Positions 1 to 41,812 are shown, counted from the stretch's first letter. The stretch: 64,000 nt of DNA from Lepus europaeus (GCF_033115175.1 NC_084836.1:82798253-82862252); one strand, 5' to 3'. The notes: generated from the sequence alone by a model not told the origin. Numbers and translations are program-made.

Positions 1-733
1 TGGATCCAGCACTGTCTTGAGGACCTAGTGTTACCCCCTCCATCTCCTAGCTTTGCTTTCCTCTATTAGAAATCATTCTTAGCAGCTGCTGGTAGCCAAA
101 GTGGCTGCCTGCCCCAGACTGGTACCTCTGCCCTCCAGGGGCAGGGGAGTGGTGACAGTAGCTCATCTACATAGCTGGTTCTGTTTGGGTCTCACATCTG
201 CCCATGAAGCAATCGCTGTGGCCAGGTTAGTCAAAGGTGCTAATTAGCTAGGTTAAATGCCCACCTCTCCCAGGGCTGTGGAGACAGCCTGTCTAGAACT
301 GCTCGGACTGAGAGGGGAGCTAAGGAAGAATCAGTTTCCCCAGAAAATGAGAATGCAGTAACTGAGTGATGGGGGGATGATGACGTCAGGTGTCTTCCTC
401 AGGCAGACTCCTCCCCACCCCCCTTCTCCACACACAGGTGCACCCAGGAGCAGGCAGAGCACCTGGAGGAGACGCTGAGACCTTGTTCTTGGACATCTAG
501 TGTGTCTGCTGCCCGAGTAAATCCCGGGCCAGTGTGTGGCGCGTCTCAGGCAGACAGGGGGCTCTGATGGACTGGCTGCGAGTTCCTTCTGAGCTCAGCA
601 CACAGTGCTGGTGTTTTGGTGCCTCCTACGTGAGGGGTTCTCGACACCAAGCCCCCCTCCCTTCACTTCCTTTTGTTTCTGAAAAATCTCCCCTCCACAC
701 CTACCCCTTCCTCATAGTCTTTGACTCTTCCTG
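1..733. other. Unique upstream flank
   Basis: No repeat or exon is recognisable here. The stretch lies about 5.4-6.1 kb upstream of the OVOL2 start codon. Its only notable element is a perfect CRE palindrome, listed separately. Short open frames here carry no recognisable domain and look like chance. Confidence 0.5.
381..388. promoter_or_regulatory. CRE-like palindrome TGACGTCA
   Basis: A perfect 8-bp TGACGTCA is seen, which is the consensus for CREB/ATF dimers. It is about 5.7 kb upstream of the OVOL2 start codon. CpG-containing motifs are uncommon outside CpG islands, so it may be conserved, but function is inference only. Confidence 0.35.
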
Positions 734-744
734 CAGATCATTTT

Positions 745-1056
745 AAAAAAAGACTTATTTATTTATTTGAAAGTCAAAATTACAGAGAGAAAGAAATCTT
801 CCATCTGTTGTTACTCTCCAAATGGCTGCAAGGGCCAGAGATGTGCCGGTCTGAAGCCAGGAGCCAGGAGTTTCTTCTGGGTCTCCTTTGTGGGTGCAGG
901 GAACCAAGGACTTGGGTCATCTTTGGATGCTTTCCCAGGTGCATTAGCAGGGAGCTGGATGGAAGTAGAGCAGCCAGGACTTGAACTGGCACCCACATGG
1001 GATTCCAGCACCTCAGGTGGCAGCTTTACCCACTATGCCACAGCACCAGCCCCCTT
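745..1056 (-). repeat. CSINE, full length
   Basis: T-rich tail on the left and a CAGCACCAGCCCCC head on the right place it on the minus strand. It is flanked by a near-perfect target duplication, CAGATCATTTT at 734-744 and CAGATCAATTTT at 1057-1068. Confidence 0.9.
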
Positions 1057-1074
1057 CAGATCAATTTTACAACA

Positions 1075-1290
1075 TGCTTTCAGGTCCCACAAGAAACACC
1101 TTTTCCTCAAATATTTTTAACAATTACATTAAATCTGCACATAAATTTGTGGATTTGGTGACCTGTTATGGATGCATTTTCCAATTCATTAGCAAGGTAA
1201 ATCTTTCCTTTCATAAATGTCTTCTTTACTGCTTTTCGATAAAGCATTTTATCCACAAAAATCTTGCACAGTTTTTTATCTTTTAAAAAG
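1075..1290 (-). mobile_element. Old LINE-1 ORF2 fragment, antisense
   Basis: This diverged sequence resembles antisense L1 ORF2 (the ACATTAAATCTG...ATAAATTTGTGGATTTGG and CAAGGTAAATCTTTCC type motifs). The same L1 appears to resume near 2523 after several SINE insertions. No open frame survives. Confidence 0.6.
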
Positions 1291-1300
1291 ATGTATTAAT

Positions 1301-1548
1301 GGGGGCTGACTGGCTTTGTGGCACAGCGGGTTAAGCTATTGCCTCTAATGTCAGCATCCCATGTCAGAGGACTGACTGGGGCCCCAGCTGCTCCCTGCTA
1401 ATGCACCTGTAAAAGCAGCAGAAGATGGCCCAAGTACCTGAACCCTTGCCATCCACGTGGGAGACCCAGAAGGAGTTCCAGGCTCCTGACTTTTATCTGG
1501 CTCAGCCTTGGCCATTGCAGCTATTTGGGGAGTAGACCAGCAGATGGA

Positions 1549-1590
<42 letters not shown>

Positions 1591-1638
1591 CTCTCCCCCC
1601 TGTGACTCTGCCTTTCAGTAAAATAAATCTTTTTATAA
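1301..1638 (+). repeat. CSINE, full length
   Basis: Head GGGGGCTGACTGGCTTTGTGG and tail CAGTAAAATAAATC show plus orientation. It contains a long pure CT run at about 1554-1587. It abuts the next, inverted copy tail to tail. Confidence 0.88.
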
Positions 1639-1962
1639 TTAATAAATTATTTAATTAGTTATTTGAAAGAGCGACACAGAGAGAGAGAAAAACAGAATAT
1701 CTTCCATTTGCTGGTTCACTCCCCAAATGCCTGCAACAGTCAGTTGTAGGCCAAGCTGAAGCCAGGAGCCAGAAATTCCATCCAAGTCTCCCACATGGGT
1801 GGCAGGAGCCAAAGTCCTTGGATCATCTTCCTCTGCTTTCCTAGGCATATTAGCAGGAAGCTAGATTGGAAGTGGAACAATCAAGACTTGAACTGGCACT
1901 CCAATATGGGATGCTGATGTCACAAGTGGTGGCTTAACCCAGTGTACCACAATACCAGCCCC
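1639..1962 (-). repeat. CSINE, full length
   Basis: Minus copy joined tail to tail to the preceding plus copy, so the pair forms an inverted repeat of roughly 0.65 kb. The head ACAATACCAGCCCC is at the right end. Confidence 0.88.
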
Positions 1963-1968
1963 ATATCT

Positions 1969-2004
1969 AAAAACAAAACAAAACAAAACAAACAAACAAA
2001 AACT
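1969..2004. repeat. (AAAAC)n simple repeat
   Basis: AAAAC/AAAC units run directly after the head of the preceding SINE. Confidence 0.85.
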
Positions 2005-2205
2005 TCAAATAGGGAAAAACCAGCAAACAAAAGGAAAAAATTTTAATAAATTAAAAATATATTTCAAGATCCTTTTTCCTTATTGCTGCTGTCATTTTGT
2101 TTATTTGACTTTTTCTGACTTGTTGGCAAAATGAAATGTAATTGACACACATCCCCACTCACGCACAGATTTTCTGTACAGTAACTTTGTCTACTTGTCT
2201 TATTC

Positions 2206-2522
2206 TTTTTAAAAATTATTTATTTGAAAGGCAGAATTACAGAAGGGGGGGGGGGCAGGGGGAGAAAGAGAGTGAGAGAGGACAAAGATCCATCTGCCAT
2301 CTGCTGGTTCACTTCCCAAATAGTTGCAATGACCAGGACTGGACCAAGCCAGGAGCCTGGGCCTCCATCAGGGTCTCCCATGTGGGTTGCAAGGGTCTAA
2401 GCACTTGGGCCATCTTCTGCTGCCTTCCCAGTTGTGTTAGCAATGAGCTAAGTCAGAAGTGTAGCAACCAGGCTCAAATGGGTGCTCATGTGAGATGCCA
2501 GCATTGTAGGTGGTGGCTTATT
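2206..2522 (-). repeat. CSINE, head truncated
   Basis: Minus copy with an 11-G run near 2247. The sequence stops at the GTGGTGGCTTA position, so the last 25-30 bases of the head are missing on the right. Confidence 0.85.
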
Positions 2523-2775
2523 GATCCTAATAATTTGTAGATTCTTTGATATTTTCTACATAGACAATCATACTGACTACAAATAATACTAGTTTTGCTT
2601 TATTTCCCTTTATAATCCTTTTATCTTTATTTCTTCTTTTTTTGTCTTATTGCACCTGCAAGGAGTCTGACAGGCAGCCTCCTGTTGTTGAGTTTGTAAA
2701 AATATACCAAGCTGTGTACTACTGATTTGTCCTTCAGTACTGTTGTCTACTTCAATTAAAATTTTAAAAGCTGTT
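2523..2775 (-). mobile_element. Old LINE-1 fragment, antisense
   Basis: Resembles antisense L1 ORF2 (TTTCTACATAGACAATCAT followed by T-rich sequence and a TCTTATTGCACCTGC motif). It is probably the continuation of the fragment at 1075, split by SINEs. Confidence 0.6.
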
Positions 2776-2778
2776 TGA

Positions 2779-3082
2779 AAGACTTATTTTTTAAGACAGA
2801 GTGGTAGAGAGAGAAAAAGATCTTCCATCCACTGGTTCTCTCTTCAGATGGCTACAACAGCAAAGGCTGGGTCAGGTCAAAGCCAGGGGGCTGGAACTCC
2901 ATCCGAGTCTCCCATGTGGGTGGCAGGAACTCAAACACTTGGGCCATCTTCCACTACTTTCCTAGGTGCATTAGCAGGGAGCTGGTGCAGAAACAAAGCA
3001 GCCAAGACTCAATCCGGAGCTCTAATGGGCGAGGTCGGCATCGCAGGAAGTAGCTTAGCTCATTGCCACAATGCCTGTCCCT
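2779..3082 (-). repeat. CSINE, full length
   Basis: Minus copy, moderately diverged, lying inside the old L1 remnant. The head reads CACAATGCCTGTCCC. Confidence 0.82.
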
Positions 3083-3557
3083 AAATAAATGTTTTTAGGA
3101 ATATTTTTCCAGCCCCCTAACCTTTCCTTATACCTGGATGCTCTAAGGATGTCACAGAGCAGGTTTGTACCTATCTGCTTGCAACCTGACTGTCTATTAC
3201 GGGAGAAAAGACGTCTGGCGTTGGAACACAGCTGGCTGTTTTCAGGATTTTAAATACATCTCTTGGGGGAGGGGAGCAGGGATGGTCTCAGCATCCCCCC
3301 CAGAACAGGATGCAAGCTCAGTGACACAGATTTCCACAGAGCAGAAGGAAAAGCTTCCAACAATTCTATTGTCTAAATAAAGAACAGGTTACTTCTTAAG
3401 AGAGTGAGCTTTGTAGCACTGGGCATATTCAGGCTGGATCTGCACCCACCCAGGATTCTATACATGCCCCTCACACCAGCATTGGGTGGGATGGAAACCA
3501 TATCACGTCTCTTGTCTCTTCCAGCTGCAAGCTTGAGATTTTGAAGAATTGGGTTCA

Positions 3558-3884
3558 TTTTTTTTTTTAATTATTTATTTATTTGAAATGCAGAGTTACA
3601 GAAAGAGATGGAGAGAGAAAGAGAGACAAAGAATATCTCCCACCCGCTGGTTCACTCCCCAAATGGCTGTATAATGACTGGCATTGGGCCAGGCCTGGAA
3701 CTTCATCTGGGTCTCCCACATGGGTAGCAGGGGCCCATGCACTTGGGCCATCTTCTGCTGCTTTTCCCCAGGCCATTAGCAAGGAGCTGAATGGGAAGTG
3801 GAGAAGCTGAGGCAGGCACCTGTGCCCTGTGGGCTCCTGGCATTTCAGGCAGCTGCTTAACCCACTGTGCCATAACCCCAGCCG
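3558..3884 (-). repeat. CSINE, full length
   Basis: Minus copy with head CATAACCCCAGCC. The duplicated target is GTTCATT on the left (about 3552) and right (about 3890). This is the last SINE before a 5-kb SINE-free zone around the OVOL2 promoter. Confidence 0.88.
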
Positions 3885-3891
3885 CTGAGTT

Positions 3892-4439
3892 CATTCCTTA
3901 GCCTGCTTTGCAAGATGTTCTATCAACCCCTCTCACAGTACTTAGAAAACGTTAGAGAAAGCTTGGCCAAGACAAAAGCTGGTTCTTTGTGTATGTTAAT
4001 AATAATTAACCCCTATCAAGTCTGATCAAGAGAAAACAAAAAGAGACAGAAAGAAAACACACTAGAATTGCTGTTTCCCGTAGAAACACCTAGCAAATGT
4101 CCTAACTCTGTGCACCCAACAATCCCACAGCAAGGTGTAGTTGTGTACTGTCAATCTCTAATTTCTAAAGGGTGCATTGGTTTTTGAGGTTTCTGGCTGG
4201 GAACCCCAGCATCTGTAATCTTTTCAGTAACAAATAGACAAAGTGGCCTAGACACTCATTGATTTGAAATACAGTAAAAGGGGTGGGGGGGAGCTTTACC
4301 AATGGGATCGATTCTCCTTTTCGTAAAATAAGGACTCTTGAATGAAGCGCTGAGATTTTTTTTTTTAGCGACGGGGGATAATTCTGTAATTTCACAGTTT
4401 TTCTTTATTTTTACTCTTTCACTCAACCGAGCTACTGCT
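3892..4439. other. Unique AT-moderate sequence upstream of the CpG island
   Basis: No gene or repeat was recognised here. It has short A and T runs and leads into the CpG-rich OVOL2 promoter region. Confidence 0.5.
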
Positions 4440-5833
4440 TGCTGCCTGTTAAAAATTCAAACGCGGAGCTCCCAGGAGCTGCGCCATCAGCCTCACAGAT
4501 AAGAAAGCGGCCGCGGTTTCTAGAGCCGCTACAGAAATGTCTTCCCTCTCCGCTGGCTCACCGGGATCAAAGTCTTGTGCATTCCTGGTCGGTTTTACTC
4601 AGTCGGGACAGGGTGGGTTACTCCCTGTGGGCAGCCTCGGAGACAAGGTGCGCCGGTCCCCTCCGCAGCCTGGGAGAGCGGCGCCCCCTCGGCCGCGCGG
4701 CCACAGCAAGCAGCCAAGCCCACAAATCCGCTACCAGGCCGCCGTGTCCCCAAGGGCCATTCCTGGGCGGAAGAGGCCCGGGAAAACCGCTGTGCGGACT
4801 CCCGGGGCCATGTGGGCTGGGCGCGCAGCGGGTCAAGTTACCGACAGGTGAGGCTGGCGCGGGGGTGACCCGCGGCCGCCCGCAGTAGGCGCTCGAGTGA
4901 CTGCCCCCGGGAAGGCTCTGCGAGTCGTGCTGGGCGCACGGGCGTCGTGCGTGGAGAGGGGCGGCGCGCTCCCCAACGTGGGCATGGCCGGCCTCGGAAA
5001 CTTAGCATCTTTCTTTTCCCAACTCCCCTTCCTTCTCTCCCAACCCCCATCCCGGTATGAAGGTAGATCGGGAAAGCAAACAAACACATAAATACAAAGT
5101 TCTCCAGCGGGGCGGTGAAACGGTGTAGCCTATCTTTTCCTCGCCGGTTTCCTGGAAACGCGTTTGCTAGCCTCAGAATTGGGGGATAAGGCGAGAGCGG
5201 AGTGGGCGAGGGTCGGAGCCCGGCTTTGAAGCCGCATTTGCACAACCCGCCGCTGGCTTCTCTCCATTGTGTGTTAATTTGGGGTTGGGGGGGGTGGCCT
5301 GGGGGCGCAAGCTGCTTTGGCCGCAGGCTTTGTTTTTCCCGATTCTATAGCACAGATCGGTAAAATAACAGGTTCTAAAGATGCTGAGTTCCAGAATTTA
5401 TTATTCCTGTGTGTGGCGGTGGAGGATGGGGCGCTCGAGCCCCCAGTGTGAGTCGGAGGAGGCTCCATGCCGCCTCCCCGCTTCCAACCTCCCCGGGGAC
5501 CGGCCACAGGGTCCAGGGGACTGTAGCCACTTTGCGGCTGGCTCGGGGGAGACACGTCCACTCGGGGGGGGGGGGCGGCAGCTCGTGGGAGGGGGCCGTG
5601 GGCAGTGGATCCGGGGGACTACTTCGAAGAGTTCGCCCCGAGGTGCGAGTGATGATGGGCGAATGGGGCGGGGGCTTGATGGGAAAAAAAAAAAAAGTGC
5701 TTCCTTTTTTTTAAAAGGGGAGGGGGAAGAATCAGACGTTAAATTCTTTTGCAAACATTCATGCCTAAGGAAGGGCTGGAACAGGCAGCCCCGGCCGCCG
5801 GAACCGGTCGGACAGGTAGCGAGCTTGTTGACA

Positions 5834-5839
5834 CCGTTA
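5834..5839 (+). promoter_or_regulatory. OVO-type core CCGTTA in the proximal promoter
   Basis: CCGTTA, the core bound by OVO/OVOL zinc fingers, lies 271 bases upstream of the OVOL2 start codon in the sequence GACACCGTTATG. Binding by OVOL2 itself would give autoregulation; that is inference. Confidence 0.4.
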
Positions 5840-6104
5840 TGTTGCAGGGCGCATGCTCACTCCCAAGTTTCCTGGTGCCTTTTCTATTCCACCTTATGAA
5901 ACTTTTTCCCCGGCGTGGTCTCACCCGCGATTTCAGGCATAGGTGTCGCCGAGCCGGGCGGCTGGGAGTCGCCGGGCGTGCGGGGGCGAGGCCTGGGCCG
6001 CGCCGCCGCGGGGCTGGAGAGGGCGGGCGAGGCGGGAAGGTGGGCTCCGGGGACCGCGCCGCCGCTGCCCCTAGCGGGGAGCAGCCGGGAGGGGAGACCC
6101 CACC

Positions 6105-36396
<30,292 letters not shown>

Positions 36397-36758
36397 GGAG
36401 GAAGGCGAGGGGAGCCAAGACTGTGGCACTGCTAGACTTTGGGTTCTGCGGGGCCCCGCCGCACTGGCTCTCTTCAGTGCCAGGCGTTCAGCTCACCTAT
36501 CTATCCTCTGGGGGAGGAGAGCATCAGGATCCGTCCCAAGGCTGGGAGTTAGCATAGTGACACCAGGCCCCACGGCACAAGTTCTGTTGAACACAGCTGT
36601 GGGCAGCTGAGTCTGATGTCTGTATTCCTGCTGGCCGAGGCCACCACGCGGGATTTTTATTGTGTGTGGGTTTTTTTGTTTTTTGTTTTTTTTTTAAAGA
36701 CTCTCACACATGGATGGAGAGGCATTCCTAGAGAGACGATTACTTTATGGTGCCTTGA

Positions 36759-36764
36759 AATAAA
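36759..36764 (+). terminator. OVOL2: Poly(A) signal AATAAA, proximal
   Basis: Canonical hexamer 363 bases after the stop codon. It may give a short 3' UTR form. Confidence 0.6.
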
Positions 36765-36836
36765 AGTGCTTCCACTTGATGTGCTACTCAAGCAAGGAAA
36801 TGCATTTTATTATGCTGAGTTTACAGAAATTATTTT

Positions 36837-36842
36837 AATAAA
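36837..36842 (+). terminator. OVOL2: Poly(A) signal AATAAA, distal
   Basis: Second canonical hexamer, followed within 20 bases by a GT-rich element. It is the likely main 3' end. Confidence 0.65.
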
Positions 36843-36982
36843 TGAAATGTTCTTGTGAAACTTCTCTTTAAGCACACACTGGTTGTTTATTAGCAATAGC
36901 TGTCTATTTGGGGTATTTGACCTCAGGGTATTTGGGGGGCGGTTGGGTATTTTGTATAAGGGAGGTGGGTTTGAGGAAGCAA

Positions 36983-37302
36983 TTTTTTAAAAAAGATTTA
37001 TTTATTTATTTGAAAGGCAGAGTTACAGAGACAGAGGGAGAGACAGATAGAGATTTTCCATCCGCTGGTTCACTCCCCAATTGGCCACAACAGCCACAGC
37101 TGGGCCAGTCCCAAGCCAGGAGCTCCATCCCAGTCTCCCACGTGTGTGAGGGGTCCAAACACCTGGGCCATCTTCCACTGCTTTCTCAGGTGCATTAGCA
37201 GGGAGCTGGATCAGAAGTGGAGCAGAGACTCAAACCAGTGCCATATGGGGATGCTGGCATTGCAGGTGGCAGCTTAACCCTGCAGCACCACAGCACTGGC
37301 CC
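36983..37302 (-). repeat. CSINE, full length
   Basis: Minus copy with a perfect 11-bp target duplication TGAGGAAGCAA at 36972-36982 and 37303-37313. It lies 120 bases past the OVOL2 3' end. Confidence 0.92.
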
Positions 37303-37339
37303 TGAGGAAGCAAATCTTGGCTGTGGGTAGCAGAATATA

Positions 37340-37464
37340 CAAGGACTTCAGAAAGCTCATAACAAATGGAAGTGAAAGATTCGTTGTGGTACGAATTGTC
37401 TGAAATCCATGCATACATGGGGCCTTCAAAAAGTTCATAGAAAATGTGTATTGTGAAAAAGCTG
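37340..37464. mobile_element. Palindromic DNA-transposon-like repeats, plus-then-minus pair
   Basis: A plus-strand left half (CTTCAGAAAGCTCATAACAAATGG to CTGAAATCCATGCAT) is followed by a minus-strand start (CCTTCAAAAAGTTCATAGAAAATG). This is the same arrangement as at 16636-17175. The right side is cut by the next SINE and resumes at 37771-37785. Confidence 0.55.
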
Positions 37465-37761
37465 TGGGGCTGGTGTTGTGGTGTAGCAGATTAAGCCTTA
37501 GCCTGTGATGCCAGTCTGATCCAGCTCCCTGCTATGGCCTGGGAAAGCAGTAGAAGATGGTCCAAGTGCTTGGGCCCCTGCACCCACGTGGGAGACCTGG
37601 AAGAAGCTCCTGGCTCCTGGCTCCTGACTCCTGGTTTCTGTCTGGCCCAGCCCTGGCGCATGCAGCCATCTGGGGAGTGAACCAGTAAATGGAAGATTCT
37701 CTCTCTCTCTTTCTCTCTCTCTATAACTCTACCTTTCAAAGAATTAAAAAATAAGAAAAAA
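37465..37761 (+). repeat. CSINE, inserted in the palindromic repeat
   Basis: Plus copy (GGGGCTGGTGTTGTGGTGTAG head after TGT) with target duplication AAAAAGCTG at 37456-37464 and 37762-37770. Confidence 0.9.
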
Positions 37762-37785
37762 AAAAAGCTGCATGGGTTTCCCTGG

Positions 37786-39374
37786 TGGGAAGAAATAGCA
37801 CTGAGCCGCAGGCTGGTGGGCAGAGGCAGAGCAGGGAGCTCGCAGCCCCGACCTCTTTGGTGACCCCCGGCTTCCTGCGAGCTGTCTGAGGCCAGGACTT
37901 GCTCAGGGCTCTGTGCCGGCTCTGGAGTTGGATTCCGGCACTGGGTGAGGCATGCGGCAAAGCCTGGAGCGGGAGGAGCTCTCGCCAGAGCACAGAGTGC
38001 ACTTGCAGGAGCCACAGCCACAGCCCTCAGGAGTTTCCCTCGGGGCGGTGGCTGCTGAGTGCGGTGACCCTTGGCCAGGTCCCCTCCGCTCACCTGTGGG
38101 ACCTGCCCCAGAGACAAGGAAGGGTAACAGGCAGCCCCACCCCAAGACAAGATAGGGCAAATAGGAGGCAGCGGCCATGGGACAGGGACGGGGACAGTGA
38201 CGTGGTTTCCCTGGTTCTCGCATGGCTGGAGGGGCAGCAGGAAGGGCCCAGAATGCTTGGAGGCCGAGTGATGCTGCCCTGGTTGGGTCCGGGAGCTGAT
38301 GCTGCGTGACTTGTACAGGACATACGGGCGGAGGGCCTCTCTCTGGCCCAGGGAGACAGTGCCAGTTCCCTTCCTTCCTCCGCCTGCCCTCGCGCCTCCA
38401 GCCTTCCCCTCCACCGTCCTCTGGCCTTACCTCTCCTCTCCTGCACGGTGAACCAGTTCTTAGGCCAAGATGTGGACGGACATCTTAGGGGACGTGCTAC
38501 AGCTTGAGCTGGTCTTTCTCTTCCCAATCAGTGCTTTTCTTTCAGAAGGAAGGGAACAAACCCAGGCACCGAGCTGGCCGTCTCTCCCTAACCATTCTCT
38601 GGACCAATCCACGGAGGGATTGGTCCCCCTGGGCACACGAGGTGACCCGGAAATGGCTGGCTGGAGTCCAGGGGAAGAGGCCAGGAATCCGGGGTCAGAC
38701 TCCAAGTCCTTTTCCTCTCTCTCTTTACCCTGCCTTCAGATTAGGAAGGCTAAGGTCTCAGGGTCAAGTGACCACATTGAGACAGGGATGGGGCTGGGGC
38801 CGCCTTTGGGGGTCCTCACCCTGGGCTCCTGTGACGGTCGAGGCTCAGAGCCATGGGCCAGCCTGCAGGCCTGGCGGGCTCTGCTCTGCGGCTCGGGCTG
38901 GGGTGTAAGCCTACAGCACCACGCAGTGTATACAACCGTGCGCGGGCACGAGCCGCGGCGTCGGCTGCAGCTGCGGCAAGGGTTGAACTTGGAGCTCCAG
39001 TGCACTGGGACAGAGCCAGCGCTGAGGGAGCTGGCTTCGGAGGACACATCATTGCTGTGCTTGCATCTGTCACAGAGGGGGGAGGCGAGGCAGCCACTGA
39101 TTTGCTTCCTCCTCAGGTATCTGGGTGCCGCAGCCACAACAAAAAGGAGCTTTCCTGGAACGGAGTGTGGGTGGTGCTGGCTGCAGGGAACTGCCCACGG
39201 GGGAGCGTTCGCTTTCAGGTCAGATTGCTACTAAACACAGCTTTACTGCTTGCAAGCGACAGAAGCCCAGCGTCACAGGGCTTTAGCTGAGAAGGGGATA
39301 TGCTGGCTGGGAAGTCTAGGGTTGTTCCCATTTCAAGGGTGGCAGGTCTAATGCTTGAAAACATGTCACCACCC
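37786..39374. other. Unique GC-rich intergenic stretch
   Basis: About 1.6 kb without repeats, with a CpG cluster near 38935-38975 (ACCGTGCGCGGGCACGAGC). Long overlapping open frames (254 codons plus strand at 38470-39234, 307 codons minus strand at 37491-38414) have no recognisable domain. The minus frame runs through a SINE. I do not call a gene here. Confidence 0.4.
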
Positions 39375-39697
39375 GGGGGCGAGCGTTGTGGCACAGTGGG
39401 TTAAGCCACTGTCTGCAGTGCTGACATCCCATACGAGCATGGGTTTGAGTCCCGGCTGCTCCATGTCTGGTCCAGCTCCCTGCTAATGCACCTGGGGAAA
39501 GCAGCAGAAGATGACCCAAGTTCTTGGGCCCTTGCATCGCGTGGGAGACCCAGAAGAAGCTCTTGGCCCCTGGCTTTGGCCTGCCCCAGCCCTGCCCACT
39601 GCAGCCATTTAGTGGGTGAACCAGCAGATGGAAGATCTCTCTCTCTATCTCTCTCTGTAACTCTACCTTCCAAATAAATAAAATAAGTCCTAAAAAA
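39375..39697 (+). repeat. CSINE, full length
   Basis: Plus copy (GGGGGCGAGCGTTGTGGCACAG) with tail CCAAATAAATAAAATAAG. Confidence 0.9.
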
Positions 39698-41499
39698 ATC
39701 ATCATCTCCTACCTATCTTTCCTCCTTTCAGCTCTGTATCTCCACACAGGCGTCTTGCTCAGGCAAGCTCCAGTGGAGCTGGGATGGCCTCCCACGGCCC
39801 TAGACTCGCGTCCCACAGTGCAGGAGCCCCACAGAAGGGCTGTCTGAGCCCATCCCGAACCATGGCCGAGCCCTGGGAGACCTTCTCAGCCCATACTGGA
39901 GCCATGGGCTCCTACCTCCCTTGTATTGGGTGCAGTGAGTTGTCCAGCTACCCTCTGTCTTCTGCTGTGACCAGGAGGACACAGATAGGACCCTGGTATA
40001 GACAATGCAAAGCTGTGGCACCAAGAAGCCCAACAAACTGTGGCTTGAGAAGAGAGGTGGTTGTCTCGCATGTTGGGTTCAGAGTTGGGTGCTTCCTCCT
40101 TACCACCACTCAGGGACCCGGATTTCTGCCCTGCCCTAGGAGATGGTCAACCTGTGCTTGGCTGAAGTGTGGTTTCTGTGGGTCTCGATGGGCAGGGGAG
40201 TTGTCTGGGTTTGGTCCCTCATGAAGCCAGCGTGGACGCAAGGACTAAGGTTCCGGTAGATTGTTCAGGACACGTGGGTAGTGATAGGGGAAGGAGGGAG
40301 GGGATGGGAAGGAAAGAGCCAGCAAAGGGAAGAGGGTTTAGGGAGCTCCTACTGAGGGAGTCTGGAGCTTAACTCCCCCACCTCCTGGACCTCGGGGAGG
40401 CGACATAGACTGTGCCTCAGTTTCCTGCTGACGGGCGCAGGACACGATCCTCTGATGCCCCATCTATCCTTGCTTTGAGAGCTAACGACATTGAGGGGGT
40501 GTCCGTCTCTGGGCCTCACCACCTTGTCCGGTGCACCAGCCTCACATGCTTCCTGTACCCAGACAAAACCAGGGATCAACGCTCAGCACATGGGGCCCTG
40601 AAATTCATGGATCCCAGCGGGGTGGTGAGCATGGATGGTACAGGTGTGGAAGGGTCCCAGTTGCACCTGAGGCTGCTGCCCAAGCTCCACCGGAGGCTTC
40701 AGTCACTCTAAGTAAGTTGTGGTGGGCTGAGGTGGGGGGGATACAGCCCTTTCAGCCACAACATTTTGGCATGACCGGCTAGGGCAATGGATTATGGAGG
40801 TAGCTCCCAGTCTCCACCATGGCAGACAGAGCCAACAGACACTCATGCCTAACCTTGACCTTCCCAGCCTCCCAACCCTGCTTGCCTGTCCTGATCTTTG
40901 CCAGTCGCCAGGAAACAGCTAAGTGCCCAGGGTCACTGGTACTTGGGCTGGTGACCTTGAAACCTTGGGTCTGTTGATGGTCTTGGAAATGAAGATCCAT
41001 GAGCTACTGAAAACCATGTATTTACCTGTATTAAGTCCACCCAGCTATTGACCATGAGGTCAGCACAGAATGGAAACGCTGCCATCCAATGTGCTGGGCA
41101 GAAGTATCCATTACCACAAAAGTGTCTCCGTTCTGGAGAGAGGGCTCTGCTACCCATCAGTGGGGCTCCTCCTGCTGATGTCATAGGTTGGGGCCTGGAA
41201 ACAGAGCCTGCGGCATGGATTCTGGATCAGTGATTTAATAAGGGAGGCTCCAGGCAACCCGAAAGGAGGAGCAGTAAGGAAGCTACAGCAGAGGAAGAAG
41301 CCAGGCAGAGCTGAGGGCTGCCGAAGCCTGGCCGTGGTGAAGGGCACCCACTTTGAGGCAAGGGGCCAGTCGCCAGCTGCCGTGGGAGGTGGGGTTTCAG
41401 GGACAGCAGCCCAGGCTCTAAGTAGCTGGGGGCTGGCTCCCCCAGGAGGGCTACCAGGTGGGAGAGAGAAACCACAGGCAGAGATTCTTAGGGTGAAAA
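39698..41499. other. Unique intergenic sequence
   Basis: About 1.8 kb without SINEs. A short MIR-like piece (TGTGCCTCAGTTTCCTGC) lies near 40411. No gene was recognised. Confidence 0.45.
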
Positions 41500-41514
41500 A
41501 GATTGGGGTCCACA

Positions 41515-41812
41515 TGACTGGTGCCTTGGCTCACTTTAGTCCTCCGCCTGCCCCGCCAGCATCCCATATGGGCGCCGGGTTCTAGTCTCAGCTGCTCCTC
41601 TTCCAGTCCAGCCCTCTGCTGTGGCTCGGGAGGGCAGTGGAGGATGGCCCAAGGGCTTGGGCCCCTGCACCCATATGGGAGACCACGAGGAAGCACCTGG
41701 CTCTTGGCTTCGGATTGGCGCAGTGCTGGCCGTTGTGGCCATTTGGGGAGTAAGCCAATGGAAAGAAGACCTTTCTCTCTGTCTCTCTCTCATTGTCTAA
41801 CTCTGCCTGTCC

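Larger units (their letters stand above)
36397..36862 (+). other. OVOL2: OVOL2 3' UTR
   Basis: About 465 bases to the inferred cleavage site after the second AATAAA and its TGTTCTTGTG downstream element. It is free of SINEs and contains T-rich and GT-rich tracts at 36657-36695. Confidence 0.75.

Noticed and set aside
1554-1587. CRISPR-like or satellite array from regularly recurring similar units
   Set aside because: The recurring units are dispersed SINEs in both orientations with individual target duplications, and the short tandem runs are simple repeats.
37491-38414. 307-codon minus-strand frame
   Set aside because: It runs through a CSINE (EPGASSRSPTWVQGPKHLDHLLLLS is typical SINE translation) into GC-rich unique sequence, so it is not a gene.
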